Of a DNA stretch of 21,893 nucleotides, positions 14,568 through 21,893 are shown piece by piece. The stretch comes from Deltaproteobacteria bacterium (GTDB taxonomy: Bacteria; Desulfobacterota; Desulfobaccia; Desulfobaccales; 0-14-0-80-60-11): assembly GCA_019308625.1 (NCBI GenBank), contig JAFDHU010000023.1:1-21893 (forward strand), read 5' to 3'. The translations under genes and the position numbers were made by a program. The notes under the pieces are model-generated. The model ran no database searches. It saw nothing but the letters and a program-made list of their open reading frames with translations, and was not told where the DNA came from. The stretch's first letter is position 1, and each line of letters starts with the position of its first letter.

Positions 14568-15338
14568 ATGTCCGGTGTCCTGGCTGTTATCCGCAAGGAA
14601 CTGACCATTTACTTTTCCACGGCCATTTTCTACATCACCGGGTTCTTTTTCCTGGTGCTGGGGGGCTATTTCTTTTACAGCAACCTGGTCTACTACAGTC
14701 TGCTAAGCTTTCAGGGGGGCCAGAACCCTCAGTTGGCCGCCCTGCTGAATCCCCACCAGATGATTTTCCGCCCTCTGTTCGGCACCCTGGCCATCGTGTT
14801 TATCATGATGGTGCCTCTGCTGACCATGCGCCTTCTGGCCGAGGAAAAGCGCTCCGGCACCGCCGAGCTCCTGTTCACTTATCCCCTGACCGACTGGGCC
14901 GTTATTCTGGGCAAATTCTTCTCCGCCCTCCTGGTTTATGCCCTGCTGCTCCTGTTCACCCTGAGCTATGCGCTGCTGTTCGCTTCGCTGGCCAAGCTGG
15001 ACTGGGGCCCTATCCTGAGCAGCTACCTCGGTCTGCTGCTCTTGGGGGGGGCCTGCCTGTCGCTGGGTCTTTTTGCCTCCAGCCTGACGGAGAACCAGAT
15101 TATCGCCGCGGTCATCGCCTTTGCCCTGCTGCTCCTTATCTGGCTCATCGGCTGGCAGGCGGAGCTGGACACCTCCGGCTTAAGCGGCTTTTTTGCCGCC
15201 CTCTCCATGCTGGAGCACTTTGAGAACTTCATCAAGGGCGTGGTGGACACCCGGGACCTGATTTATTTCCTGAGCTTCATTCTCTTTTTCCTGTTTCTGA
15301 CCAAAAGGCAGTTGGAATCCCGGCACTGGCGGGCCTAA
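14568..15338 (+). CDS. ABC-2 type permease, GldF/NosY-like
   Basis: The 256-residue membrane protein has six predicted helices (about 17-38, 68-90, 112-140, 148-170, 176-197, 228-246). The cytoplasmic motif EEKRSGTAELL (92-102) after the second helix is the contact with the ATPase typical of the ABC-2 permease family. It begins five bases after the ATPase gene; the purine-rich end of that gene (GAGGAAGAGG) can serve as ribosome site. Together with the neighbours it corresponds to the GldA-GldF-GldG arrangement first described for gliding in Bacteroidota but present in many non-gliding bacteria. The cargo is not known. Confidence 0.9.
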   Translation: MSGVLAVIRKELTIYFSTAIFYITGFFFLVLGGYFFYSNLVYYSLLSFQGGQNPQLAALLNPHQMIFRPLFGTLAIVFIMMVPLLTMRLLAEEKRSGTAELLFTYPLTDWAVILGKFFSALLVYALLLLFTLSYALLFASLAKLDWGPILSSYLGLLLLGGACLSLGLFASSLTENQIIAAVIAFALLLLIWLIGWQAELDTSGLSGFFAALSMLEHFENFIKGVVDTRDLIYFLSFILFFLFLTKRQLESRHWRA

Positions 15339-15346
15339 AGCTGTCT

Positions 15347-15373
15347 CCGGGGCGGCGGCAGCGCCGCCCCCGG
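15347..15373 (+). other. Strong GC hairpin inside the ABC operon
   Basis: CCGGGGCGGCG (15347-15357) pairs with CGCCGCCCCCGG (15362-15373, one bulged C) around GCAG. AAAGC (15337-15341) and GCTTT (15373-15377) can extend the stem. It lies between the permease stop and the ribosome site of the next gene, and may set the ratio of permease to auxiliary protein. Confidence 0.5.
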
Positions 15374-15404
15374 CTTTGATACTTTTCGCGGTTTGAGGAC
15401 TTTT

Positions 15405-16850
15405 ATGGCTGGTTGGATGGACAAAATCTCCAGACGCACTTTGATTTACGGCGGCAGCTCCGCGGCCGCCGCCCTGCTGTTAGCCGGCATCCTGGTTTTC
15501 GTCGGCCTTATCTCCCACCGCTATTTTCTGCGCTGGGACCTGACCCGGGACCGCAGCCAGTCCCTGACTGCGGTCAGCCAGGCTCTCCTCCGGGAGGTGA
15601 AACATCCGCTTACCATGACGGCCTTTTTTCCGGAAGGTCGGGGAGACCGCCAGAAGGCCAAAGAGCTGCTCCAAATCTATGCTGATCAAAATCGCCACAT
15701 CTCCTTCAGCTTGGTGGACCCGGACCGCCATCCCCTCAAGGCCAAGGAAGCGGGCTATCGGTATCCGGGGAATGTGCTCATCGAGTACCAGGGCCGACGC
15801 CGTATGGCCGACCGTCCCGAGGAAAACGACATCACCAACGCCATCCGCCAGCTTCTGAAAACGGAACAGAAAAAAATCTATTTCCTCACCGGCCACGGTG
15901 AGCGCAGCCTGGAAAGTAGCCGCCGCGACGGCCTGTCCACCGCCCGGCGCACTCTGGAGAATGAAGGCTTTAAAGTTACCACCCTGAATCTGCTCAATCA
16001 GGCCCAGGTCCCCGAAGACGCCGCGGTGGTGATCATCGCGGCGCCCCAGCAGCGCCTTTTTGCCCAGGAAATTAAAGCCCTCAAGGCCTTTCTGGAACGA
16101 GGGGGCCGCCTCCTGGTGATGCTGGAGCCCTTCCGGGACGGCGGCTTGAAGGAATTTCTGGGAAGGTATGGGGTGGAACTGGACGACGGCATTATCCTGG
16201 ACCGAAACCAGGTGAGTGTGGCCCTGGGAGCCAGCGCGGTAATGCCCATCGCTATCCGCTACGGCCACCACCGCATCACCCGGGACTTTACCAACGTAAT
16301 CACCATTTTTCCTGTGGCCCGTCCCCTTACCCTGAAGCGCACCATTCCCGGGGTCAGCCCCCTGGAGCTGGCCGCCTCCTCCCCCACCAGTTGGACGGAA
16401 ACCAGGCAAACCTTCAAGCAGTCCGGCCGGCTGAAGTACGACCCCGGCCAGGATCGCAAAGGGCCCTTCACCCTGGCGGCCCTCTCCGACATCACCCTGG
16501 AGCAGGGCCAGAACCCCAAAAAAGGAAAAGAGTCCGGCAGCCGGGAAAAATCGGCCCCGGAGAAGCGAACCTATCTGGCGGTGTTCGGCGACGTGGATTT
16601 TGCCAGCAACGGTTACTTCAACCTGTCCATGAACGGCGACCTTTTTCTCAATACGGTGAATTTCCTGGCAGAAGAGGAGCAGCAGATTCTCGTCCGCCAG
16701 AAGCGCCAAGCCCAGCCCCTGATGCTGGCCCGCTGGCAGCATTGGGTGCTCTTCCTCGGCTCCATGGTGCTGGTACCTTTAATCATGGTGGGCGCCGGCG
16801 TCTCCGCCTATCTCCGGCGCCGGAGGCGGCGGGGCATCCCGTCCCCATAA
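15405..16850 (+). CDS. GldG-like ABC transport auxiliary protein
   Basis: The 481-residue protein has one helix near the N-terminus (about 14-36) and one near the C-terminus (about 447-469) with a large extracytoplasmic part between, the layout of GldG/ABC_transp_aux proteins. The segment YFLTGHGERSLESS and, later, VVIIAAPQQRLFAQEIKAL, GGRLLVMLEPF match that family's typical regions. The tail is arginine-rich, fitting a cytoplasmic end. The family is believed to pair with ABC-2 permeases, but its biochemical role is open. I chose ATG 15405 because GAGGA lies five bases upstream; a TTG at 15393 overlaps that site. Part of the operon 13636-18388. Confidence 0.87.
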   Translation: MAGWMDKISRRTLIYGGSSAAAALLLAGILVFVGLISHRYFLRWDLTRDRSQSLTAVSQALLREVKHPLTMTAFFPEGRGDRQKAKELLQIYADQNRHISFSLVDPDRHPLKAKEAGYRYPGNVLIEYQGRRRMADRPEENDITNAIRQLLKTEQKKIYFLTGHGERSLESSRRDGLSTARRTLENEGFKVTTLNLLNQAQVPEDAAVVIIAAPQQRLFAQEIKALKAFLERGGRLLVMLEPFRDGGLKEFLGRYGVELDDGIILDRNQVSVALGASAVMPIAIRYGHHRITRDFTNVITIFPVARPLTLKRTIPGVSPLELAASSPTSWTETRQTFKQSGRLKYDPGQDRKGPFTLAALSDITLEQGQNPKKGKESGSREKSAPEKRTYLAVFGDVDFASNGYFNLSMNGDLFLNTVNFLAEEEQQILVRQKRQAQPLMLARWQHWVLFLGSMVLVPLIMVGAGVSAYLRRRRRRGIPSP

Positions 16851-16873
16851 CCGCACCGGGACTGACTTGGCGC

Positions 16874-16934
16874 CAGCAATGCATTTGCTGATAAAACCTG
16901 AACCAGCCGCAAGACTCGCTGGCACCGGCTTTTT
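16874..16934 (+). other. Two hairpins between the GldG-like and DUF4340 genes
   Basis: CAGCAA (16874-16879) pairs with TTGCTG (16885-16890). Next, AGCCG (16905-16909) can pair with CGGCT (16926-16930), followed by TTTT, or alternatively CCAGC (16903-16907) with GCTGG (16918-16922). The mutually exclusive stems in a 188-base gap could act as an attenuator; evidence is structural only. Confidence 0.33.
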
Positions 16935-17038
16935 CCCCTCCTCGGGCGGAGAAGACCCGGGCAGGAGGGAAAATGCCGGCTCACTCCTTGGAGGTGGCTG
17001 AAAATTCCAGGTGATGGAGTCTAGGGGGTAACCACAGC

Positions 17039-18388
17039 ATGAAGCCTCGCCGCCTGCTCGCCTTTTTGGCCGTGTTTGTGGTGCTGGCAGGGGCCTACTT
17101 CCTGCTGAGCTGGCAGGAAAGCCGTAAAGAGGCGGCGGAGCAGGCCGCCAAGCGCCTCTTCCAGCTCAAAGACGCCCACATCTCCGCCCTCACCTTGAAA
17201 AAAGGTAAGGAAGTCATCCGTCTGGAAAAGCAGGAAAAGGTCTGGCAGATAACCCGGCCGGTTCAGGCCAAGGCTGACCAGGACGTGGTCCGCTCCCTGG
17301 TCTCCTCCCTGGCCTATCTCAGCCGGGAGCGGACCCTGGGTGAGGAAAAGGACCTGAAGCCCTTTGGCCTGGACCAGCCCACTTTCATCCTGGAATTCTC
17401 CGCCCAAGGCAAAGCTCACCGCCTGGTGATAGGAAGTGCCACTCCCGGAAAGCATGGCTATTACGCCCAAAGAGACCAGTCCCCCGAGGTTTTGGTCATC
17501 AGCGCGGCGGACAAGTACACCCTGGACCGTCCCCTGACCGCCCTGAGGGACAAAAGGCTCGTGGAAATCTCTGTGGCTAAGGTTAAGCGGCTGAAAATCC
17601 GGCTGGACTCGCTGCAGGCGGATCTGCGTCAGGTCTCCCCCGCCGTCTGGAAGTGGTCCGGACGGGAGAAGTTCAAAGTCCGCCCCGACCGGGTGGAATC
17701 CCTCCTGCGCCGCCTGGATATGGCCCGCATCAAGGAGTTTGTCTCCGAAAAACCCCGCGCCCGGGAGTTGGCCGCCTTCGGGCTGGCCCCCCAGCCCCAA
17801 GGCGAAGTGATTATAACCCAGGGAAAAGAGGAAACCGCCACCCTGTTTCTGGGCCGCTCCCGCAAGCAGGATATTTATGCCCGCAAAGGCAGGACCGGGC
17901 CGGTGTTCCTGGTGGCACAGCGCCTGCTTAAAGACCTCCAGGACGGCATCGCCCGCCTGGAGGACCGCCGCCTCTGGACCGGCCAAGTGGCCGAAGTCCA
18001 TCAGGTCGTCTGGGGCCCGCCCGGCCAGACCTGGACCGCCGTAAAGGCGGCCAAATCCTGGAAACTCACTGGCCCGGACCGTCAGAGCCTCAGCCAGTCT
18101 GCCCTGCGCCTGGAGGCGGGTCTAGTGAAATTCCAGGACCTGGAATACACCGAGCTCCTGCCAGCCGTCGCAACTCCGCAGCCTGGCACTTATCTCCTGG
18201 AACTCAAGGATTCCGCGGGCAAACCGCTCCTGGCGTTGGCAGAGCTCGCCAAACCTGATAAGGACAAGGTGGAAGTGAGCCTGAAGCGCGGCAAGAAAGT
18301 GGAGCGTGCCCTGGTTCCCCTCAAGCCTTACCAGGAGTGGCAGGAATACATGCAGAAGCTGACTGAGAAACCCGGGGAAAGCGGTTGA
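17039..18388 (+). CDS. DUF4340-domain membrane-anchored protein
   Basis: This 449-residue protein has one N-terminal helix (about 6-24) and a long soluble part rich in beta strands. The repeated segment style VWQITRPVQAKADQDVV and LKPFGLDQPTFILEF is typical of DUF4340, a domain of unknown function that regularly follows GldG-like genes in ABC-2 clusters. The anchored topology suggests it works outside the inner membrane with the transporter. AGGGGG precedes the ATG at 17039 at a somewhat long distance. The 188-base gap from the GldG-like gene holds two hairpins, so it may be partly independent of the genes upstream. Confidence 0.85.
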   Translation: MKPRRLLAFLAVFVVLAGAYFLLSWQESRKEAAEQAAKRLFQLKDAHISALTLKKGKEVIRLEKQEKVWQITRPVQAKADQDVVRSLVSSLAYLSRERTLGEEKDLKPFGLDQPTFILEFSAQGKAHRLVIGSATPGKHGYYAQRDQSPEVLVISAADKYTLDRPLTALRDKRLVEISVAKVKRLKIRLDSLQADLRQVSPAVWKWSGREKFKVRPDRVESLLRRLDMARIKEFVSEKPRARELAAFGLAPQPQGEVIITQGKEETATLFLGRSRKQDIYARKGRTGPVFLVAQRLLKDLQDGIARLEDRRLWTGQVAEVHQVVWGPPGQTWTAVKAAKSWKLTGPDRQSLSQSALRLEAGLVKFQDLEYTELLPAVATPQPGTYLLELKDSAGKPLLALAELAKPDKDKVEVSLKRGKKVERALVPLKPYQEWQEYMQKLTEKPGESG

Positions 18389-18476
18389 ATCCAGGTAAGG
18401 AGACCGCGTCAAGGACAGCCTGATTGCGTGGCGGGACGGTGGGGCCGTCTCTCCCATCCCGGCCTGGGTGAAAGAC

Positions 18477-19217
18477 ATGATACTGATTACCAATGACGAT
18501 GGCATCCATGCCCCAGGGCTCAAGGCCCTGTACCGGGAATTAAGCACCCTGGAGGAGGTGATGGTGGTGGCCCCGGACACCGAGCAGAGCGCCGTGGGCC
18601 ACGCCATCAGCCTGAGCCACCCCCTGCGGGTAAAGCAGGTGAGCCTGGACAGCCTGCAGGGCTGGTCAGTGACCGGCACCCCGGCCGACTGCGTGAAAAT
18701 CGCCTTGGCCGAGCTCCTGCCCCGCCACCCAGACCTGGTGGTCTCCGGCATCAACCTGGGGCCCAACGTGGGCATCAACGTGCTCTATTCCGGTACCGTG
18801 TCCGCGGCCACTGAAGCCGCCATCCTGGGAGTGAGGGCCATGGCCTTTTCCCTGAATACCTATAAAAACCCGGATTTTGATGCCGCCGCCCGCCTGGCCC
18901 GTCAGGTAGTGGCCCGCTTCCGGAACTGGGCCGCCTGGCCTCCCAGGGTCTGCCTCAATGTCAACCTGCCGGCCCTGCCCGAAGACCAAATCAGGGGCAT
19001 CAAAATCGTCCGTCAGGATACCGGCCCCCTGGTGGAACACTTTGAACGCCGCATTGACCCCCGAGAGAGGATTTATTACTGGCTGGCGGAAATCAACGAA
19101 CGCCGGGACCTGGACCCTGACACCGACTGGGGAGCCTTGGCTGCCGGCTATATCGCCGTCACCCCCATCAGTTTTGACCTGACCCACTACCCCTCCCTGA
19201 AGGCACTCTCCCCCTAG
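18477..19217 (+). CDS. surE: 5'-nucleotidase SurE
   Basis: The 246-residue enzyme removes phosphate from nucleoside 5'- (and 3'-) monophosphates and is linked to stationary-phase survival. The metal-binding residues are clear: D8 and D9 in MILITNDDGI, S38 in EQSAVGHA and N93 in SGINLGPN, matching the E. coli positions closely. ATG 18477 is chosen because the beta strand of the family begins there. A GTG at 18468 is also in frame. A well-placed AAGGAG (18397-18402) stands before an in-frame GTC at 18408, see findings. The pcm and rpoS genes that often adjoin surE are not present. It ends 206 bases from the convergent bamD. Confidence 0.94.
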   Translation: MILITNDDGIHAPGLKALYRELSTLEEVMVVAPDTEQSAVGHAISLSHPLRVKQVSLDSLQGWSVTGTPADCVKIALAELLPRHPDLVVSGINLGPNVGINVLYSGTVSAATEAAILGVRAMAFSLNTYKNPDFDAAARLARQVVARFRNWAAWPPRVCLNVNLPALPEDQIRGIKIVRQDTGPLVEHFERRIDPRERIYYWLAEINERRDLDPDTDWGALAAGYIAVTPISFDLTHYPSLKALSP

Positions 19218-19423
19218 GCTTCTTTCCGCCATTCGGAAGGGTTTCGGTGCGCTACCCTTTCGGGAAATAAGCTGGGTCTCAGCCTGTTAACAGACGACCC
19301 GTTTTGAAGGCGTTCGGCAGGAATCGGCCTCAGGCAAGCCCCAGGAAATGGTTGACAAAAGGAAGGAGAATAAAATTACAAAGACAGTGGCGGCAGCCCG
19401 GCAGGGTTTGTCCCCTCCCCCTT

Positions 19424-20143
19424 TCACCATCTGGCGTCAAACAGGTTGGTGATAAAGTTTCCGGACTTTTTTTCAGGATGAGCGATCTTCACCTGGCATT
19501 TAGCTATGTAACTCTTCACCTTCGCTGGCTGGAATTCCGGAAATTCTTCGGCCAGGTTCTGAAATCTCTCCAGGGCTGAAGAGTAGTGCTTGGTCCGGAA
19601 GTAAAATTCCCCCACATAAAACTCATGGGCCGCCAAATCCCGACGGCAACGAGCGATGTACTTGTTCGCCTTGTGGGCATATGCCGATTGCGGATATTTC
19701 TGCCTCAGGCGCTGAAACTCCTGCAAGGCCTGAGCGGTAAAGGTTTGATCCCGGTCAATGGTGGAGCGCTGCCGATAGTAACATAAACCTTGTCGGTAGA
19801 TGCAGTAGGCCACCGCCGGGTTGGTGGGGTGAAGCTTTTCAAACTCTTTGTAAGCCTGCAGGGCCTCTTCGTATTCTCTCTTGTAATAGTATGCATCGGC
19901 CAGCTTGATTTGGGCCAGCAGGGCTTCCTGGCTGTAAGGATAGCGGTCCTTTAGTTTTTCAAAGGTTTCGGCTGCGTCCAGATACTTTTTCTTGCGCAAC
20001 AGGCGGATCCCTTCCTGGGCCAGCACCTCAGGAGGCTTCTCCGTCTCCTTCTTGCCGAACCAGCTCTTGATGGTCCCGCAGGCGCTCAGCGACAGCGCCA
20101 AAGTAATTACCAGGGCCAGTTTTGCCAGAAACCGGTAAGGCAT
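19424..20143 (-). CDS. bamD: Outer-membrane assembly lipoprotein BamD
   Basis: This 239-residue lipoprotein has a signal peptide ending in the lipobox LSAC, with lipidated C22, followed by TPR-type helical repeats (about 38-200; EEALQAYKEFEKLHPTNP is a typical unit). BamD (ComL, YfiO) is a periplasmic partner of BamA in inserting beta-barrel proteins. Length fits the family. It begins 12 bases after the trxB stop, so it is the third gene of a trxA-trxB-bamD operon. Its ribosome site is weak (AGGG seven to eight bases upstream). No clear terminator is seen after its stop. Confidence 0.92.
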   Translation of the reverse strand: MPYRFLAKLALVITLALSLSACGTIKSWFGKKETEKPPEVLAQEGIRLLRKKKYLDAAETFEKLKDRYPYSQEALLAQIKLADAYYYKREYEEALQAYKEFEKLHPTNPAVAYCIYRQGLCYYRQRSTIDRDQTFTAQALQEFQRLRQKYPQSAYAHKANKYIARCRRDLAAHEFYVGEFYFRTKHYSSALERFQNLAEEFPEFQPAKVKSYIAKCQVKIAHPEKKSGNFITNLFDARW

Positions 20144-20155
20144 CGGGTTACCCTG

Positions 20156-21091
20156 CTATTTTTGCTTCAGGTCCTGGAGGTAATGTTCGGCGGAGATGGC
20201 CGCCGTGGCACCGTCCCCCACCGCGGTGGCGATCTGCCTGAGTTTTTTGGCCCGGACATCCCCGACTGCAAAGATTCCCGGAATTTGGGTGGCCATGTTT
20301 TCGTCGGTAAGGATAAAGCCCCCCCTATCCAGAGGCAGGAGCCCCTTAAGCCACTCGGTGTTAGGGCTGATGCCAATAGCCACAAAGGCTCCGGCTACCG
20401 GCAGTACGGCAATCCCCCCGCTTTTCACGTTTTTGATTCTCAAGGCCTGTAAACCCAGGTCATCGCCCTGGAACTCCTCCACCACCGTGTTCCAGTGCAC
20501 CTGGACCTGATCCAGACCCAGGACCCGCTCCTGAAGGTACTTGGCCCCCCGAAACTCATCCCGGCGGTGAATCAGATGGATTTTTTTGGCGAAGCGGGCC
20601 AGGAAGAGGGTCTCACTGAGGGCGCTGTCCCCCCCGCCTATCATGGCGATTTCCTGGTCCCGATACAGGGCGCCGTCACAGGTGGCGCAGAAACTGACCC
20701 CCTTCCCCGTGAAGGTCTCTTCTCCCGGTACCCCCAGACGCCGGTACCTGGCTCCCGTGGCAATGATCACCGCACCCGCCTTGAGGGTGCGGTCCTCCAG
20801 CACCACCGCATGGCCCCCGTCACCGGGCTCCAAGGCCTTGACCTCGCCGGTGACGATCTCCAGCCCAAAGCGCTCGGCCTGTTGGCGCATCCGGTCGCTC
20901 AACTCAGGCCCGGAAATTCCCTCGGGGAAACCGGAATAGTTTTCAATCAAGTCCGTGGTCATCATCTGCCCGCCGTGGATAAGCTTTTCCACCAGCAGGG
21001 CCTGGAGGCGGGCCCGACCGGCATACAGGCCCGCAGTGAGACCTGCCGGCCCTCCTCCGATGATGATCACCTCATAATCCCAGGCTGACAT
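20156..21091 (-). CDS. trxB: Thioredoxin-disulfide reductase
   Basis: This 311-residue flavoenzyme passes electrons from NADPH to thioredoxin. The FAD loop GGGPAG is at 12-17, the redox centre C135-A-T-C138 is intact, the NADPH loop GGGDSA starts at 152 and the HRRDEFR motif (175-181) is the NADPH phosphate contact; the FAD-binding segment GIFAVGDVR is near the C-terminus. I use the ATG at 21091; a TTG at 21097 would add two residues. It begins nine bases after trxA, its substrate, and is followed directly by bamD. Confidence 0.95.
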   Translation of the reverse strand: MSAWDYEVIIIGGGPAGLTAGLYAGRARLQALLVEKLIHGGQMMTTDLIENYSGFPEGISGPELSDRMRQQAERFGLEIVTGEVKALEPGDGGHAVVLEDRTLKAGAVIIATGARYRRLGVPGEETFTGKGVSFCATCDGALYRDQEIAMIGGGDSALSETLFLARFAKKIHLIHRRDEFRGAKYLQERVLGLDQVQVHWNTVVEEFQGDDLGLQALRIKNVKSGGIAVLPVAGAFVAIGISPNTEWLKGLLPLDRGGFILTDENMATQIPGIFAVGDVRAKKLRQIATAVGDGATAAISAEHYLQDLKQK

Positions 21092-21100
21092 AGCCAATGC

Positions 21101-21427
21101 CTACAGGGCCTTCTTGATGGCCGACTCAATGACGTTCTTGGAAACCGCCCCGGTGATCTGCTCCACCACTTGGCCGTCCTTGAAGACAATCAGTGTAGGG
21201 ATGGCCCGAATGCCATATTTGGCGGGGGTCCTGGCGTTTTCATCCACATTCATCTTGGCCACCTTGATTCTGCCAGCATAATCTTTGGCCAGCTCTTCCA
21301 CCACCGGAGCCACCGCCCGGCAGGGACCGCACCAAGCCGCCCAAAAGTCCACCAAAGCCGGCATGTCAGAGCCGAGAATTTCCTGTTCAAAGGTAGTGTC
21401 GCTGACCTCTAGGGTTTCACCCGCCAT
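21101..21427 (-). CDS. trxA: Thioredoxin
   Basis: The 108-residue protein carries the classic active site W-C33-G-P-C36 in DFWAAWCGPCRAVAP, and the cis-proline in IRAIPTLIVFKDGQ. It is the cytoplasmic dithiol donor for ribonucleotide reductase, peroxiredoxins and other enzymes. The ATG at 21427 follows GAGGAGGAG at good spacing; the open frame to 21457 contains this ribosome site and is rejected. It is the first gene of trxA-trxB-bamD. Confidence 0.95.
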   Translation of the reverse strand: MAGETLEVSDTTFEQEILGSDMPALVDFWAAWCGPCRAVAPVVEELAKDYAGRIKVAKMNVDENARTPAKYGIRAIPTLIVFKDGQVVEQITGAVSKNVIESAIKKAL

Positions 21428-21462
21428 GTTCTCCTCCTCGGAAATGGGTTCTTTCAAGGATA

Positions 21463-21495
21463 TTAATACTTAGTTTTTTCTGGAAACGATGTCAA
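21463..21495 (-). promoter_or_regulatory. Candidate promoter of trxA-trxB-bamD
   Basis: A perfect -35 TTGACA is read on the minus strand at 21495-21490. The -10 is unclear: TATTAA (21468-21463) is 21 bases away, and at 17 bases only TAAGTA is present. The position, 35 to 70 bases before the trxA start, is suitable. Confidence 0.35.
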
Positions 21496-21680
21496 TCCCC
21501 TGCCGCCTAAAAGTCCGGTTTTTTCACCCGACCGCGTGGGGTGCGTATAGCAGGATTCTGCCTCTGGGCGAAGCCAAATACCCTTCAGGCCTGGGAAGGA
21601 AGTTGGCGGCGGCGGGCCTTAGCCCCCTTCTCCAAATCCAGGACTGACAGCTTCAGGTGACTGGGCAGCGCTTGGTGGCT

Positions 21681-21893
21681 TTATTTTGTTCCGCCGAAAG
21701 GCGAGGGCAGGATGGGTGCAATAACTACGCCGCGGTTGAATTTCTGGCCCCGGGCGTCCGGCCCCAGCGGCATCCACTTGAATTCCACGCCCATCTTTAA
21801 CGACAGCCTGCCGTTAAAGATTTGCATCTTGCAGACCCCGAAGCCGATGGGAGGGTTGACCATCGGCCTCCCAGTCAGAAGTAATGACTGGCG
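21681..21893 (-). CDS. Possible end of an unknown protein, cut by the window edge
   Basis: The frame is open from the window edge to TAA at 21683-21681. It reads ...MVNPPIGFGVCKM, then MGVEFKWMPLGPDARGQKF and NRGVVIAPILPSPFGGTK. No domain is recognised. An internal ATG at 21863 would give 60 residues, without clear ribosome site. Three hairpins overlap the same bases, so the frame may be chance. The 250 bases between it and trxA show no other gene. Confidence 0.3.
   Translation of the reverse strand, partial: RQSLLLTGRPMVNPPIGFGVCKMQIFNGRLSLKMGVEFKWMPLGPDARGQKFNRGVVIAPILPSPFGGTK
21793..21890. repeat. Three consecutive inverted repeats at the right edge
   Basis: ATCTTTAACG (21793-21802) pairs with CGTTAAAGAT (21812-21821), 10 bp perfect. 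GCCGATGG (21843-21850) pairs with CCATCGGC (21860-21867). CAGTCA (21872-21877) pairs with TGACTG (21885-21890). All loops are seven to nine bases. Confidence 0.6.

Noticed and set aside
15480..16742. 420-residue open frame on the minus strand opposite the GldG-like gene
   Set aside because: It is the antisense shadow of a clear GldG-family gene; its sequence has no family features and no ribosome site.
17021..18001. 326-residue minus-strand frame opposite the DUF4340 gene
   Set aside because: Antisense shadow; the plus strand has the recognised domain, membrane helix and ribosome site.
19352..19382. TTGACA and a purine-rich AAGGAAGGAG in the surE-bamD gap
   Set aside because: No -10 box at proper distance and no start codon after the ribosome-like site; nothing rightward to express.

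Overview
The window is a GC-rich (roughly 58-60 %), gene-dense piece of a Gram-negative bacterial chromosome. A Wolinella/Geobacter-type dihaem fumarate reductase (order C-A-B), BamD, a TolC-like outer-membrane protein, SurE, an omega subunit followed by a TGS GTPase, and a Gld-like ABC export cluster with DUF4340 together suggest an anaerobic deltaproteobacterium (Desulfobacterota, for example a Desulfobacca/Syntrophobacter relative). That placement is inference from gene content; no rRNA or tRNA gene is present to fix it.

Left part (1-7443): a structured segment with a long closing stem (3-201) that may be a 6S-like RNA; a small FmdB-type zinc-ribbon protein; about 530 bases without a gene that hold a terminator-like hairpin, a perfect 28-bp palindrome and a sigma70-like promoter; then the frdC-frdA-frdB operon. 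frdA is broken: about 45 codons containing the active-site HYxMGG motif are missing and the frame changes at the same point. After an unknown small protein come a leftward TlpA-like thioredoxin, a rightward flavodoxin-fold reductase, a FlK-type thioesterase, an unknown protein and a two-CxxC zinc-ribbon reading frame interrupted by one in-frame TGA.

Middle part (7444-13530): an inverted repeat that looks like a dispersed intergenic element; rpoZ and a DRG/Obg-like TGS GTPase; a leftward unknown protein and a leftward TolC-family gene with a clear terminator; a rightward NAD-dependent sugar-nucleotide epimerase carrying an exact 42-bp in-frame tandem duplication near its 3' end; a SPOR-domain membrane protein.

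Right part (13531-21893): a rightward run of ABC ATPase, ABC-2 permease, GldG-like auxiliary protein and DUF4340 protein, which together look like one export or envelope complex, followed by surE. On the other strand trxA-trxB-bamD form a compact operon joining thiol redox to outer-membrane assembly. The last 470 bases hold at most the end of an unrecognised gene and three consecutive hairpins.

Most genes are recognisable housekeeping or envelope genes, and I see no clear new defence or mobile system. The points most worth checking are the three lesions (frdA deletion plus frameshift, in-frame TGA, 42-bp duplication), which could be real micro-evolution or assembly error, the possible 6S-like RNA, and the structured right end.
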